DNA of 5,471 nt. It comes from Desulfuromonas sp. Lineage in GTDB: Bacteria > Desulfobacterota > Desulfuromonadia > Desulfuromonadales > Trichloromonadaceae. Under the pieces are notes generated by a model. The model did not search any database, was not told where the DNA came from, and was given only the letters and a program-made list of their open reading frames with translations. The translations under genes and the position numbers were made by a program. The stretch lies in contig JAQYWA010000158.1 of assembly GCA_030145265.1 (NCBI GenBank), positions 1 to 5,471 of the forward strand. Reading direction: 5' to 3'. This document shows, one piece after another, positions 1 to 5,332 of the stretch (position 1 is its first letter; each line of letters opens with the position of its first letter).

Positions 1-303
1 GGTGCTGAAGGTGGTTTTATCCAGCGTATTTGCAGGCAGGGTTCGGATCTCCCCGGGGGTGCCGCCGAAGTCGGCGGCATCGACGAAGACCAATGTGTCG
101 GGACGCAGATCCATGGCCCAGTCGAGTGCTCGCTCCGGGCGATCTCCGGCATCCCTGATCAGGAGGCCGGGAATCCCGGCGGCGATGCTGGCGATGTACG
201 GTCCGACCCCGTCGTCGCTGCGCAGCGGGTTGCCGAGAGTGACATAGAGGGTCGAGCCTTTGTCCTGTGCGAGCAGGGCCTGCCGCAAAGCGCTATCGGA
301 CAA
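1..303 (-). CDS. [NiFe] hydrogenase maturation endopeptidase, HycI/HyaD family (partial, C-terminus off window)
   Basis: This gene encodes the peptidase that removes the C-terminal tail of the hydrogenase large subunit after nickel insertion, in the cytoplasm. The 101 visible residues give the family's first signature, GNPLRSDDGVG (residues 24-34), whose acidic residue is a nickel-sensing ligand, and the second, VDAADFGGTPGEIR (74-87). The visible part ends in FST; family members usually have a His just after, so the third metal ligand probably lies immediately beyond the edge. I chose the TTG at 303-301 because GGAGG (310-314) sits 6 nt upstream, no ATG precedes the conserved region, and the gene then overlaps the hydA stop by 11 nt. 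It is the last visible gene of the hydrogenase operon and its likely substrate is HydA. Family is certain; the exact start is less so. Confidence 0.88.
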   Translation of the reverse strand, partial: MSDSALRQALLAQDKGSTLYVTLGNPLRSDDGVGPYIASIAAGIPGLLIRDAGDRPERALDWAMDLRPDTLVFVDAADFGGTPGEIRTLPANTLDKTTFST

Positions 304-1615
304 TATCGACCTCCAGAAAATGGGTCGAACAGGAAATGCAGGGATCGTAGGCCCGCACCAGCATTTCCAGGGCCAGGGTGATCTCCTCGTCCGATCTGTC
401 GAGCAGTTCCGGCACCAGCTTGTGCATGTCGTCCTCGATGTTCTGCAGGTTCTGGCCGGTGGGGATAACGCAGTTGGCCTCCTGGATGATCCCCTGCTCG
501 TCGACCTGGTAGTGGTGGAAGAGGATGCCGCGGGGGACCTCGACCGCGCCGACGCCGCTGCCGGCCTGTACCGGGATGGAGTGGTTCTCGTTGATCCCGA
601 CGATGACCGCTTCGGAGGGATCGACGCCGCGATCCATCAGATCCTCGATGATGGCGATCGCCTCCTCGGTGCAGTGGGCGCATTCGACCAGTTGCGCCGC
701 GGTGTTCAGGTAGGGGTTGGTGCAGAGGGGCTTGAGGCCGACAGCTGCGGCCGTCTCTTTGGCCTTCGGATGCAGTTTGTCGTGGTTGAGGTTGAAGCGG
801 GCCAGGGCACCGACCATGTAGGAGCTACGGGAGAGGCGCGCATGCTTGGCTGAGGAGTGGGGGAGGAGGAACTCATTGGTGATGGCGCGGTAGTCTTCTT
901 TTGCCTTGCGTACCCCATCGGTAGAGCCGACATCCCCGGACAGCAGCGGGTACTCGCCGTCGTCGCTGATCAGGCCCACGTACTCGGTTTGCCGTTCGAA
1001 TTCGGGAAATTCTAAGGTAGCCGCCAGCGCGACGGTGGGAGCGAGATCTTCGCGGACCTGCAGCAGCAGGGCATGCATTGCCTCGAGTTCTTTCGGGCCG
1101 GGGAGCATTGTGAAGCCACCCACCACGCAGGAGATAGGGTGGACGTGTCGCCCGACCAGGATGTCGCAGACGTCGTTGCAGGCCTTTTTCATGCGCAGGG
1201 CCCGCCGGACCGCGTCGGCGTGGTCCTTCATCAGTCCCATGAAGCTCTTCACCCCGAGCAGGTCGGGGGCGGCCAGCAGGTAGATGTGCAGCACGTGGCT
1301 GTCGAGGTTCTCCATGTGCAGCAGCAGTTTGCGCAGTTTCAGCGTCTGCTCGCTGGGAGTGAAGCCGATGGCGGCTTCGGCGGCCTGGATCGAGGCGAGG
1401 CTGTGGCCGCAGGCGCAGATGCCGCAGATGCGCGAGGTGATGTGCTGGGCCTCGAAGATCGAGCGCCCCTGCAGCATCGCCTCGAAAAAACGCGGGGCCT
1501 CGACGATCTGCAGTTGGCAGGTTTTCAGAACCCCCTCGGCGACATCGACCACGATGTGCCCGTGTCCCTCGACTCGGGTGAGAAATTCCACGTTGACCGA
1601 AAGGTTCCTACTCAT
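293..1615 (-). CDS. hydA: NAD(P)-linked [NiFe] hydrogenase (sulfhydrogenase) large/alpha subunit
   Basis: This is the catalytic subunit that holds the Ni-Fe(CN)2CO centre and interconverts H2 with protons and electrons. At 440 residues it is in the normal range for group 3 large subunits. The N-terminal L1 motif is RICGICACGH (62-71, with C64 and C67), and the C-terminal L2 motif is DPCISCSTH (424-432, with C426 and C429). These four cysteines are the expected nickel ligands. Eight residues, FLEVDIVR, follow H432; family knowledge predicts that the maturation protease cuts after this His, and that protease is encoded immediately downstream. The ATG at 1615 has AAGGAG at 1623-1628 (7-nt spacer) and overlaps the hydD stop by 8 nt. 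There is no signal sequence, so the enzyme is expected to be cytoplasmic, as for group 3b. Neighbours hydB, hydG and hydD set it apart from F420- or Hdr-linked group 3 enzymes. A further Cys (C69) lies inside the L1 motif. Confidence 0.95.
   Translation of the reverse strand: MSRNLSVNVEFLTRVEGHGHIVVDVAEGVLKTCQLQIVEAPRFFEAMLQGRSIFEAQHITSRICGICACGHSLASIQAAEAAIGFTPSEQTLKLRKLLLHMENLDSHVLHIYLLAAPDLLGVKSFMGLMKDHADAVRRALRMKKACNDVCDILVGRHVHPISCVVGGFTMLPGPKELEAMHALLLQVREDLAPTVALAATLEFPEFERQTEYVGLISDDGEYPLLSGDVGSTDGVRKAKEDYRAITNEFLLPHSSAKHARLSRSSYMVGALARFNLNHDKLHPKAKETAAAVGLKPLCTNPYLNTAAQLVECAHCTEEAIAIIEDLMDRGVDPSEAVIVGINENHSIPVQAGSGVGAVEVPRGILFHHYQVDEQGIIQEANCVIPTGQNLQNIEDDMHKLVPELLDRSDEEITLALEMLVRAYDPCISCSTHFLEVDIVR
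310..314 (-). promoter_or_regulatory. Ribosome-binding site (GGAGG) for the maturation protease
   Basis: GGAGG on the minus strand lies inside the last codons of hydA, with a 6-nt spacer to a TTG codon at 303. It supports a non-ATG start and translational coupling to hydA. Confidence 0.6.
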
Positions 1616-2357
1616 CTGTGCTCTCCTTAGCCGCGTTGTACATCATCATCTTGTTGGCAATCAGCTCCGGGTTGAGGTCGTAGCGCCGCAGCACATCCTC
1701 GGCACCGTTCCTGTTCGGGTTGCTGACCATCCCCCGGCAGCCGTAACAGACGTTGCCGGCGTTGATGCACCACGAGTTGCAGCCGGCGCGGGTGATCGGT
1801 CCCAGGCAGGTGACCCCCTTGTCGTACATACAGACGTTTTCGTTGAACTTGCATTCGACGCAGACAGCAAAATCGGGTACCGGGTAGGAGAGCCCGGCCA
1901 GGGCCGCCTTGAGCACCTTGATGAATTCGGGGGGATAGATCGGGCAACCGTGGATATAATAGTCGACCTTGACCACCTGGTCGACGGTGCGGGTTTTGGT
2001 GGCGGGAAACCAGTCGGTCTTGTCGCCGTAGACCGCCGCCTGGGATTCTTCGATGGGGCGGCGGTTTTTCATGCCGTTGACCCCGCCGATGGTGGCGCAG
2101 GAACCGTAGGCGATCAGCACGTTGCAGCGATCGCGGATTTGGCGGACCCGCTGTTCGGATTCGTCGTTGACGACGCTCCCCTCGACGATGGCCAGGTCGT
2201 AGCGCCCTTCCCATTTCTCGGACATGACCTCGCGGAATTCCACCAGGTCGATCAGCTCCAGCACGTCGAGGAGGTCCTCGCCCAGGTTGGCCACCTGCAG
2301 CTGGCACCCCTCGCAACAGGACAAGTCGAAAAAGGCAACTTTAGGCCGTCCCATCAT
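1608..2357 (-). CDS. hydD: NAD(P)-linked [NiFe] hydrogenase (sulfhydrogenase) small/delta subunit
   Basis: This is the small electron-transfer subunit that pairs with HydA and carries three iron-sulfur clusters. It belongs to the NADH:ubiquinone oxidoreductase 20-kDa/[NiFe] small-subunit family. The proximal-cluster ligands are visible as SCCEGCQ (C15, C18), GSC (C87) and HGCP (C138). A Cys-rich C-terminal half (C166, C169, C176, C184, C193, C197, C204, C207) can supply the medial and distal clusters. No twin-arginine signal peptide is present, which agrees with a cytoplasmic group 3 enzyme. Two adjacent ATGs are possible. The first (2357) overlaps the hydG stop in ATGA with only 4 nt after GGAG; the second (2354) has a 7-nt spacer and a TGATG overlap and may be the true start, giving 248 residues. 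The gene lies between hydG and hydA. Confidence 0.93.
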   Translation of the reverse strand: MMGRPKVAFFDLSCCEGCQLQVANLGEDLLDVLELIDLVEFREVMSEKWEGRYDLAIVEGSVVNDESEQRVRQIRDRCNVLIAYGSCATIGGVNGMKNRRPIEESQAAVYGDKTDWFPATKTRTVDQVVKVDYYIHGCPIYPPEFIKVLKAALAGLSYPVPDFAVCVECKFNENVCMYDKGVTCLGPITRAGCNSWCINAGNVCYGCRGMVSNPNRNGAEDVLRRYDLNPELIANKMMMYNAAKESTDE

Positions 2358-3190
2358 ATCGCTCCTTTAATCTGCTTGACCACGTCGTAGCTGAACACCG
2401 GGCCGTCCTGGCAGCAGTAGACATCGTGAATCTGGCAATGGCCGCACTTGCCCAGACCGCATTTCATGTGCCGTTCGAGAGAGAGGTAAATCTGCTTCTC
2501 CGGAATCCCTTTTTGGAGAAGTTCGTCGACCACGAAACGGTACATCACCGGCGGGCCGCAGACGACCGAGAAAGTTTTGAGGGGGTCGAGGGTGACTCCC
2601 GGGATCAGCGAAGTGATCACCCCGATGTTGCCGGCCCAATCCGGTGCCGCGCGGTCTACGCTGCAGCAGAAATTAATGTCGATGCGCTCTTCCCAGTAAG
2701 CGAGCTCCTCGCAAAAGAGCATGCTCTGCGGGTCGCGGCATCCGAGCAGGATATCGACCTTGCCGAAATCGCGGCGGTTGTCGATGACGAAGTTAATCAG
2801 AGAACGCAACGGAGCGATGCCGAGTCCCCCCGCGATCAGCAGGATGTCGTTTCCCTCAAGGGGAACGATCGGAAAGCCGACTCCGAAGGGGCCGCGGATG
2901 CCGACCTCGTCCCCCACCTGCAGCTGGTGCAGGGCCTCGGTCAGGCGGCCGGCCGCGCGCACGGTCAGTTCAAAATTATCGCGACGGGTCGGTGACGAAC
3001 AGATCGAGATAGGGGCTTCGCCGACGCCGAAGAGGGACACTTCGACGAACTGGCCCGGGTCGTGATCGAGGGCATCCCCCCCCGGCAGCTCGATCTCAAA
3101 CATCTTCTCCATGGCGGTCAGAGGGGTGATCCCCCTGATCTTGCCGCGCTTGATATGGTAGCCCGTATGGTTGATGGTCACTGTTTCCAT
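2354..3190 (-). CDS. hydG: Sulfhydrogenase gamma subunit: FAD/NAD(P)-binding oxidoreductase with [2Fe-2S] cluster
   Basis: This is the diaphorase subunit that exchanges electrons between the hydrogenase clusters and NAD(P)(H) through FAD. It belongs to the ferredoxin-NADP+ reductase superfamily, related to dihydroorotate dehydrogenase electron-transfer subunits and to AsrB. An N-terminal FAD-binding barrel (about 10-105) contains PISICSSP (60-67). A nucleotide-binding domain follows, with GGLGIAP (121-127) and VVCGPPVM (about 208-215). The C-terminal [2Fe-2S] site is C244-x4-C249-x2-C252, with C260 before the DGPVF motif. The length of 278 residues is close to known gamma subunits. The ATG at 3190 follows the hydB stop after one base, with GGAGGAG inside the end of hydB. 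Whether NAD or NADP is preferred cannot be read from the sequence. Context (hydB, hydD, hydA) favours hydrogenase over anaerobic sulfite reductase. Confidence 0.93.
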   Translation of the reverse strand: METVTINHTGYHIKRGKIRGITPLTAMEKMFEIELPGGDALDHDPGQFVEVSLFGVGEAPISICSSPTRRDNFELTVRAAGRLTEALHQLQVGDEVGIRGPFGVGFPIVPLEGNDILLIAGGLGIAPLRSLINFVIDNRRDFGKVDILLGCRDPQSMLFCEELAYWEERIDINFCCSVDRAAPDWAGNIGVITSLIPGVTLDPLKTFSVVCGPPVMYRFVVDELLQKGIPEKQIYLSLERHMKCGLGKCGHCQIHDVYCCQDGPVFSYDVVKQIKGAI

Positions 3191-3191
3191 G

Positions 3192-4226
3192 TTATTCCCG
3201 CTCCTCCATCAAGGCGTTGATGGTTTCCTTCAGGTCAATTTTCGCCATGCAGGTGCGGCTGCAGCGGCCGCAACCGGTGCAGAAGATCCGCCGGTAGCGG
3301 TCCACCGGGTACTTGAACTTGCGGTTGAAACGGTGCCGTTTGCGGTCCTTGCGTTCTTCCCGAAAACTCTCCCCGCCGGCGACTTTGGCGAAGACCTCGT
3401 GCTGGCAAGAGTCCCAGACCCGAATGCGCCTTCCTTTGGTCAGGTCGAGGTCTGGTTCGTCCATAACATCGAAGCAGTAGCAGGTCGGGCAGACGTTGGT
3501 GCAGTTGCCGCACGCAAGGCAGCGGTTGCCGACATCCTCCCACACCGGGCTTTCGAAGGTTTCGTCGAACAGGCGCGGGATGTCCTGGTAGCGAATCGCC
3601 ACCTCGCTCTTGAAGCGCTCCTTTTTACGCGTCCGAAGCTCCGCCAGTTCGCCTTCGGCCTGAGTGTTCATCTCGTCGAACAGGCCGCTTTTTTCCACCA
3701 GTTCGTCACCGCGGTGGGTATTGACATGAACGTAGTAGCAATCGGCCAGCTCAGTGAAGAAGAGGTCGTGTCCCCCTTTTGGCAGGTGGTTGCGCAGCAT
3801 GGCGCAGTTGGCGTAACTGTCGCAGTAGTCGTTGCATTCGAGGCCGATCAGGGTGAGGTAGTTCTTGCGAATCAGGTAGTGCAGATCCTTGGGCCGGTCG
3901 GAAAAGACCATATTGAGGCACTGGATGCCGGCGAGGTCGCAGGTGTGGACCCCGAACAGCACCAATTCTTCTACTTCGACCACCGCTTCCATTTCCTGTC
4001 CCTTGGAGACGTCGTACTTCAGCAGGGTTTCGTGCTGGGGCATGTAGTATTTTTTCGGCGGCAGGATAGTCGGGATGTAGTGCAGGCTTATCTCGTCGAG
4101 GGAGGATACCTCGTCGAATTTGTACTGATTGTTGCCGAGGGAGACAGGGGCGATCACTTTTTGCCTGGCCGACAGAAACCGGATGAAATCGTCCAGTCTG
4201 GTTTTGGGTAACAGGGTCTGGTTCAC
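3192..4226 (-). CDS. hydB: Sulfhydrogenase beta subunit: 4Fe-4S dicluster protein
   Basis: This iron-sulfur electron-transfer subunit links the flavin subunit to the [NiFe] module and is homologous to AsrA of anaerobic sulfite reductase. The protein has 344 residues. Its first two thirds lack cofactor motifs but contain conserved-looking GVHTCDLAGI and GLECNDYC segments (about 92-135). Two ferredoxin-type sites follow: C236-x2-C239-x2-C242-x3-C246 (then C249 and C251) and C316-x2-C319-x2-C322-x3-C326. In the second site the usual Pro after the last Cys is Met. The start is GTG at 4226: AGGAG at 4234-4238 lies 7 nt upstream, and no better in-frame ATG precedes it. It is the first gene of the operon and is separated from hydG by one base. 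AsrA alone would look similar; the linked hydD and hydA decide the call. Confidence 0.92.
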   Translation of the reverse strand: MNQTLLPKTRLDDFIRFLSARQKVIAPVSLGNNQYKFDEVSSLDEISLHYIPTILPPKKYYMPQHETLLKYDVSKGQEMEAVVEVEELVLFGVHTCDLAGIQCLNMVFSDRPKDLHYLIRKNYLTLIGLECNDYCDSYANCAMLRNHLPKGGHDLFFTELADCYYVHVNTHRGDELVEKSGLFDEMNTQAEGELAELRTRKKERFKSEVAIRYQDIPRLFDETFESPVWEDVGNRCLACGNCTNVCPTCYCFDVMDEPDLDLTKGRRIRVWDSCQHEVFAKVAGGESFREERKDRKRHRFNRKFKYPVDRYRRIFCTGCGRCSRTCMAKIDLKETINALMEERE

Positions 4227-4233
4227 TCTGGAT

Positions 4234-4238
4234 CTCCT
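4234..4238 (-). promoter_or_regulatory. Ribosome-binding site (AGGAG) for hydB
   Basis: AGGAG on the minus strand with a 7-nt spacer to GTG at 4226. It decides the non-ATG start of the operon's first gene. Confidence 0.7.
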
Positions 4239-4257
4239 ATTTCTCTCAGCATTTAGT

Positions 4258-4275
4258 TTCTTAACTCTGTCACAA
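4258..4275 (-). promoter_or_regulatory. Candidate Rex-like operator in the hydB leader
   Basis: The minus strand reads TTGTGAC, four bases, then TTAAGAA. Compared with the general Rex consensus TTGTGAA-N4-TTCACAA this agrees at about 11 of 14 half-site positions, with the right half degenerate. It lies 32 nt upstream of the hydB start. Rex senses NADH/NAD+ and would be a logical regulator, but one imperfect site in an AT-rich leader can arise by chance. Confidence 0.2.
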
Positions 4276-4390
4276 AAGGATGCCGTGGGTGATTAATTGA
4301 AATGATTAGCGATTGCTATGTGGGCGGCATGGGTCGGCTTCTCTAAGATAAGGGGAAGCTTACTATAGTACATTGGTCTTTTCAAACGTT

Positions 4391-4449
4391 TAGGGTCTGT
4401 CTGGTGTTTGGCGAATCGGTGCTTCGATGGTGTCCTCTGTCCCCTTTCA
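4391..4449. repeat. Possible remnant of an interspersed palindromic-type repeat
   Basis: The plus strand carries GGTCTGTCTGGTGTTTGG and then GGTGTCCTCTGTCCCC, both built from GGTG and CTGTC words, ending 2 nt before the deaminase stop codon. The composition resembles short REP-like elements that many bacteria carry between genes. Only one copy is in the window, so repetition cannot be shown here. Confidence 0.2.
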
Positions 4450-4451
4450 GT

Positions 4452-4901
4452 TTATGTGGCATTCTCCTCGCCGATGTCTTCATTCCACAGCTCTGGATTG
4501 GCTTCGATAAACGTCTCCATCAGCTGACGACATTCTGGATTATCGATAACCACGACATCGACGCCTCGCGACCTTACATAATCTTCCGGCCCGCAAAAGG
4601 TGCGGTTTTCTCCAATCACTATTTTTGAAATCCCATAGAGAAGCACCGCACCGCTACACATGTCACAGGGAGACAACGTCGAATACAGCGTTGCTCGACG
4701 ATAGCCGGAGGCTTTGATCCTTCCCGCATTTTCCAGACAATCCATTTCGGCGTGCAATACCGTACTTCCTTTTTGTACTCGCTGGTTGTGACCGCGCCCA
4801 ACTATTCGACCATCAATAACGAGTACCGATCCGATAGGAATCCCCCCCTCGCCCATTCCCTTTTTTGCTTCATCAATGGCCGCCGCTAGAAATATATCCA
4901 T
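4452..4901 (-). CDS. Cytosine deaminase, fungal Fcy1-like (cytidine deaminase superfamily)
   Basis: This is a zinc hydrolase of the cytidine/deoxycytidylate deaminase fold, predicted to convert cytosine to uracil and ammonia in pyrimidine salvage in the cytoplasm. The zinc and catalytic residues are in HAE (H50, E52) and SPCDMC (C79, C82), counting from the chosen start. Beyond this common core it follows yeast Fcy1 through RGHN (N39), GEN-x2-F (F102) and the C-terminal W-x2-D-I-G-E (W139, D142). These correspond to yeast N51, F114, W152 and D155, which line the cytosine pocket. Size is 149 residues against 158 in yeast. I prefer ATG 4901 because AAAGGAG lies 5 nt upstream; an in-frame ATG at 4922 would add seven residues that span this ribosome site. 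GC content is lower than in the hydrogenase operon, so transfer is plausible. Alternatives are a tRNA adenosine or guanine deaminase, less likely given the C-terminus. Confidence 0.85.
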   Translation of the reverse strand: MDIFLAAAIDEAKKGMGEGGIPIGSVLVIDGRIVGRGHNQRVQKGSTVLHAEMDCLENAGRIKASGYRRATLYSTLSPCDMCSGAVLLYGISKIVIGENRTFCGPEDYVRSRGVDVVVIDNPECRQLMETFIEANPELWNEDIGEENAT

Positions 4902-4906
4902 ATTAT

Positions 4907-4913
4907 CTCCTTT
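4907..4913 (-). promoter_or_regulatory. Ribosome-binding site (AAAGGAG) that sets the deaminase start
   Basis: AAAGGAG on the minus strand with a 5-nt spacer to ATG at 4901. The two in-frame ATGs at 4922 and 4919 lie upstream of it and show no comparable site. Confidence 0.75.
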
Positions 4914-4933
4914 ACTCATCATGGATGTTCCGG

Positions 4934-4961
4934 GAAATACGGCTGCAAGCCCTCGTATTTC
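4934..4961 (-). other. Hairpin in the deaminase 5' leader
   Basis: GAAATACG (4934-4941) and CGTATTTC (4954-4961) form a perfect 8-bp stem around a 12-nt loop. The loop region can form an alternative small hairpin, GGCT-GCA-AGCC. It lies 33 nt upstream of the deaminase start codon. On the plus strand a T-run (4967-4971) follows a few bases later, so it could also be a weak plus-strand terminator. I recognise no riboswitch family. Confidence 0.35.
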
Positions 4962-5153
4962 GGACGTTTTTGATTAAGACGGCATCATGTTGCGCTTTTT
5001 GTCCTCGGTCATTGAAATCGCCTGTATAAAAACAAAATACACCACTTTTATGGCGCTTTTCTGAATAATTTCGGGAGTATATGTTATTTTTAATTCATTT
5101 TCATTGGCTATGATTAATGTTTATACGTATATTTTACTTATACAATTGCCCCG

Positions 5154-5200
5154 CCAGAATGCCCTCAACCCCTTTGTCTTAGGGCATTCTGGATATTTTT
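5154..5200 (+). terminator. Perfect 12-bp inverted repeat with T-tract; orphan rho-independent terminator candidate
   Basis: CCAGAATGCCCT (5154-5165) pairs perfectly with AGGGCATTCTGG (5181-5192) across a 15-nt loop, and ATATTTTT (5193-5200) follows on the plus strand. The minus-strand side has no T-tract, so termination would be rightward. No rightward gene lies to its left in the window, so it either ends an unannotated transcript, acts in the leader of the gene at 5333, or is part of a mobile or repeated element. Confidence 0.55.
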
Positions 5201-5249
5201 CTTGAACAAAAATAAATAGTTATAAATTCAAAATAAATAAAAGCCAACA

Positions 5250-5277
5250 TTGGTACGCTCTTTGGTATATATAGAAT
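5250..5277 (+). promoter_or_regulatory. Candidate sigma70-type promoter for the right-edge gene
   Basis: TTGGTA (5250-5255), a 16-nt spacer and TAGAAT (5272-5277) match -35 and -10 consensus at 4/6 and 5/6 positions, about 55 nt before the start codon at 5333. The -10 word lies in a duplicated unit, so a second copy (TAGAAT at 5290-5295) occurs 18 nt downstream. AT-rich DNA gives chance matches, so this is tentative. Confidence 0.35.
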
Positions 5278-5304
5278 ATTAACAGCATATAGAATATTAA
5301 CAGC
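5269..5304 (+). repeat. Perfect tandem duplication of an 18-bp unit
   Basis: The unit ATATAGAATATTAACAGC occurs twice in direct succession (5269-5286 and 5287-5304) with no mismatch. It includes a -10-like TAGAAT and lies just upstream of the ribosome-binding site of the right-edge gene. Confidence 0.95.
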
Positions 5305-5320
5305 AAGCAACACAGAGAAA

Positions 5321-5326
5321 AAGGAG
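5321..5326 (+). promoter_or_regulatory. Ribosome-binding site (AAGGAG) for the right-edge gene
   Basis: AAGGAG with a 6-nt spacer to ATG at 5333. It shows that translation is meant to start here although the frame soon breaks. Confidence 0.7.
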
Positions 5327-5332
5327 CACGCT

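Larger units (their letters stand above)
4227..4451. other. Intergenic region between the deaminase gene and hydB
   Basis: This 225-nt gap must contain the hydrogenase operon promoter unless the operon is read through from the deaminase. On the minus strand TTGAAA (4382-4387) resembles a -35 box but has no good -10 at the right distance, and TACTAT (near 4364-4370) lacks a matching -35. I therefore call no promoter. A direct repeat TGATTA occurs at 4290-4295 and 4303-4308. A weak hairpin (GCTTCTC...GGGAAGC, about 4337-4359) has no T-tract, so no clear terminator for the deaminase gene is visible. Confidence 0.5.
4914..5332. other. AT-rich intergenic region between two divergent genes
   Basis: No convincing protein gene lies here on either strand. 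The region falls to about 28% GC in the stretch I counted (5041-5100) and should carry the divergent promoters of the deaminase gene and the right-edge gene. It holds the leader hairpin, an inverted repeat with a T-tract, a tandem 18-bp duplication and several TATA-like words such as TGTATAAA at 5023-5030. The minus-strand reading frame across 5179-5370 is antisense to the right-edge gene and repeats AVNILY because of the DNA duplication; I do not regard it as a gene. Confidence 0.6.

Noticed and set aside
2..247. Plus-strand open frame at the left edge
   Set aside because: The minus strand encodes the hydrogenase protease with two family signatures, so this frame is its shadow.
1608..2357. 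Complex I subunit NuoB (20 kDa)
   Set aside because: Same superfamily, but the extra Cys-rich C-terminal half and the adjacent hydA with both nickel motifs identify a hydrogenase small subunit.
1284..2390. Long open plus-strand frame (368 codons) across hydD and part of hydA
   Set aside because: It is antisense to two clear hydrogenase genes, has no recognisable motif, and is explained by GC-rich codon bias of the real genes.
3171..4211. Long open plus-strand frame (346 codons) opposite hydB
   Set aside because: It mirrors hydB almost exactly, a common artefact in GC-rich coding DNA, while the minus strand shows two ferredoxin-type cluster motifs.
2354..4226. Anaerobic sulfite reductase AsrA/AsrB
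   Set aside because: The beta and gamma subunits are homologous to AsrAB, but no asrC follows; [NiFe] small and large subunits and a hydrogenase protease do.
4268..4290. Sigma54 (-24/-12) promoter before hydB
   Set aside because: GGCAT...TTGTG is reminiscent of it, but the spacing between GG and the -12 element is one base short and the -12 GC is absent.
4403..4420. Sigma54-like TTGGCG...TGCTT on the plus strand
   Set aside because: The spacing is one base short and no rightward gene follows.
5080..5125. Fur-box-like run of A/T hexamers
   Set aside because: Resemblance to the iron box is loose and expected by chance in such AT-rich DNA.
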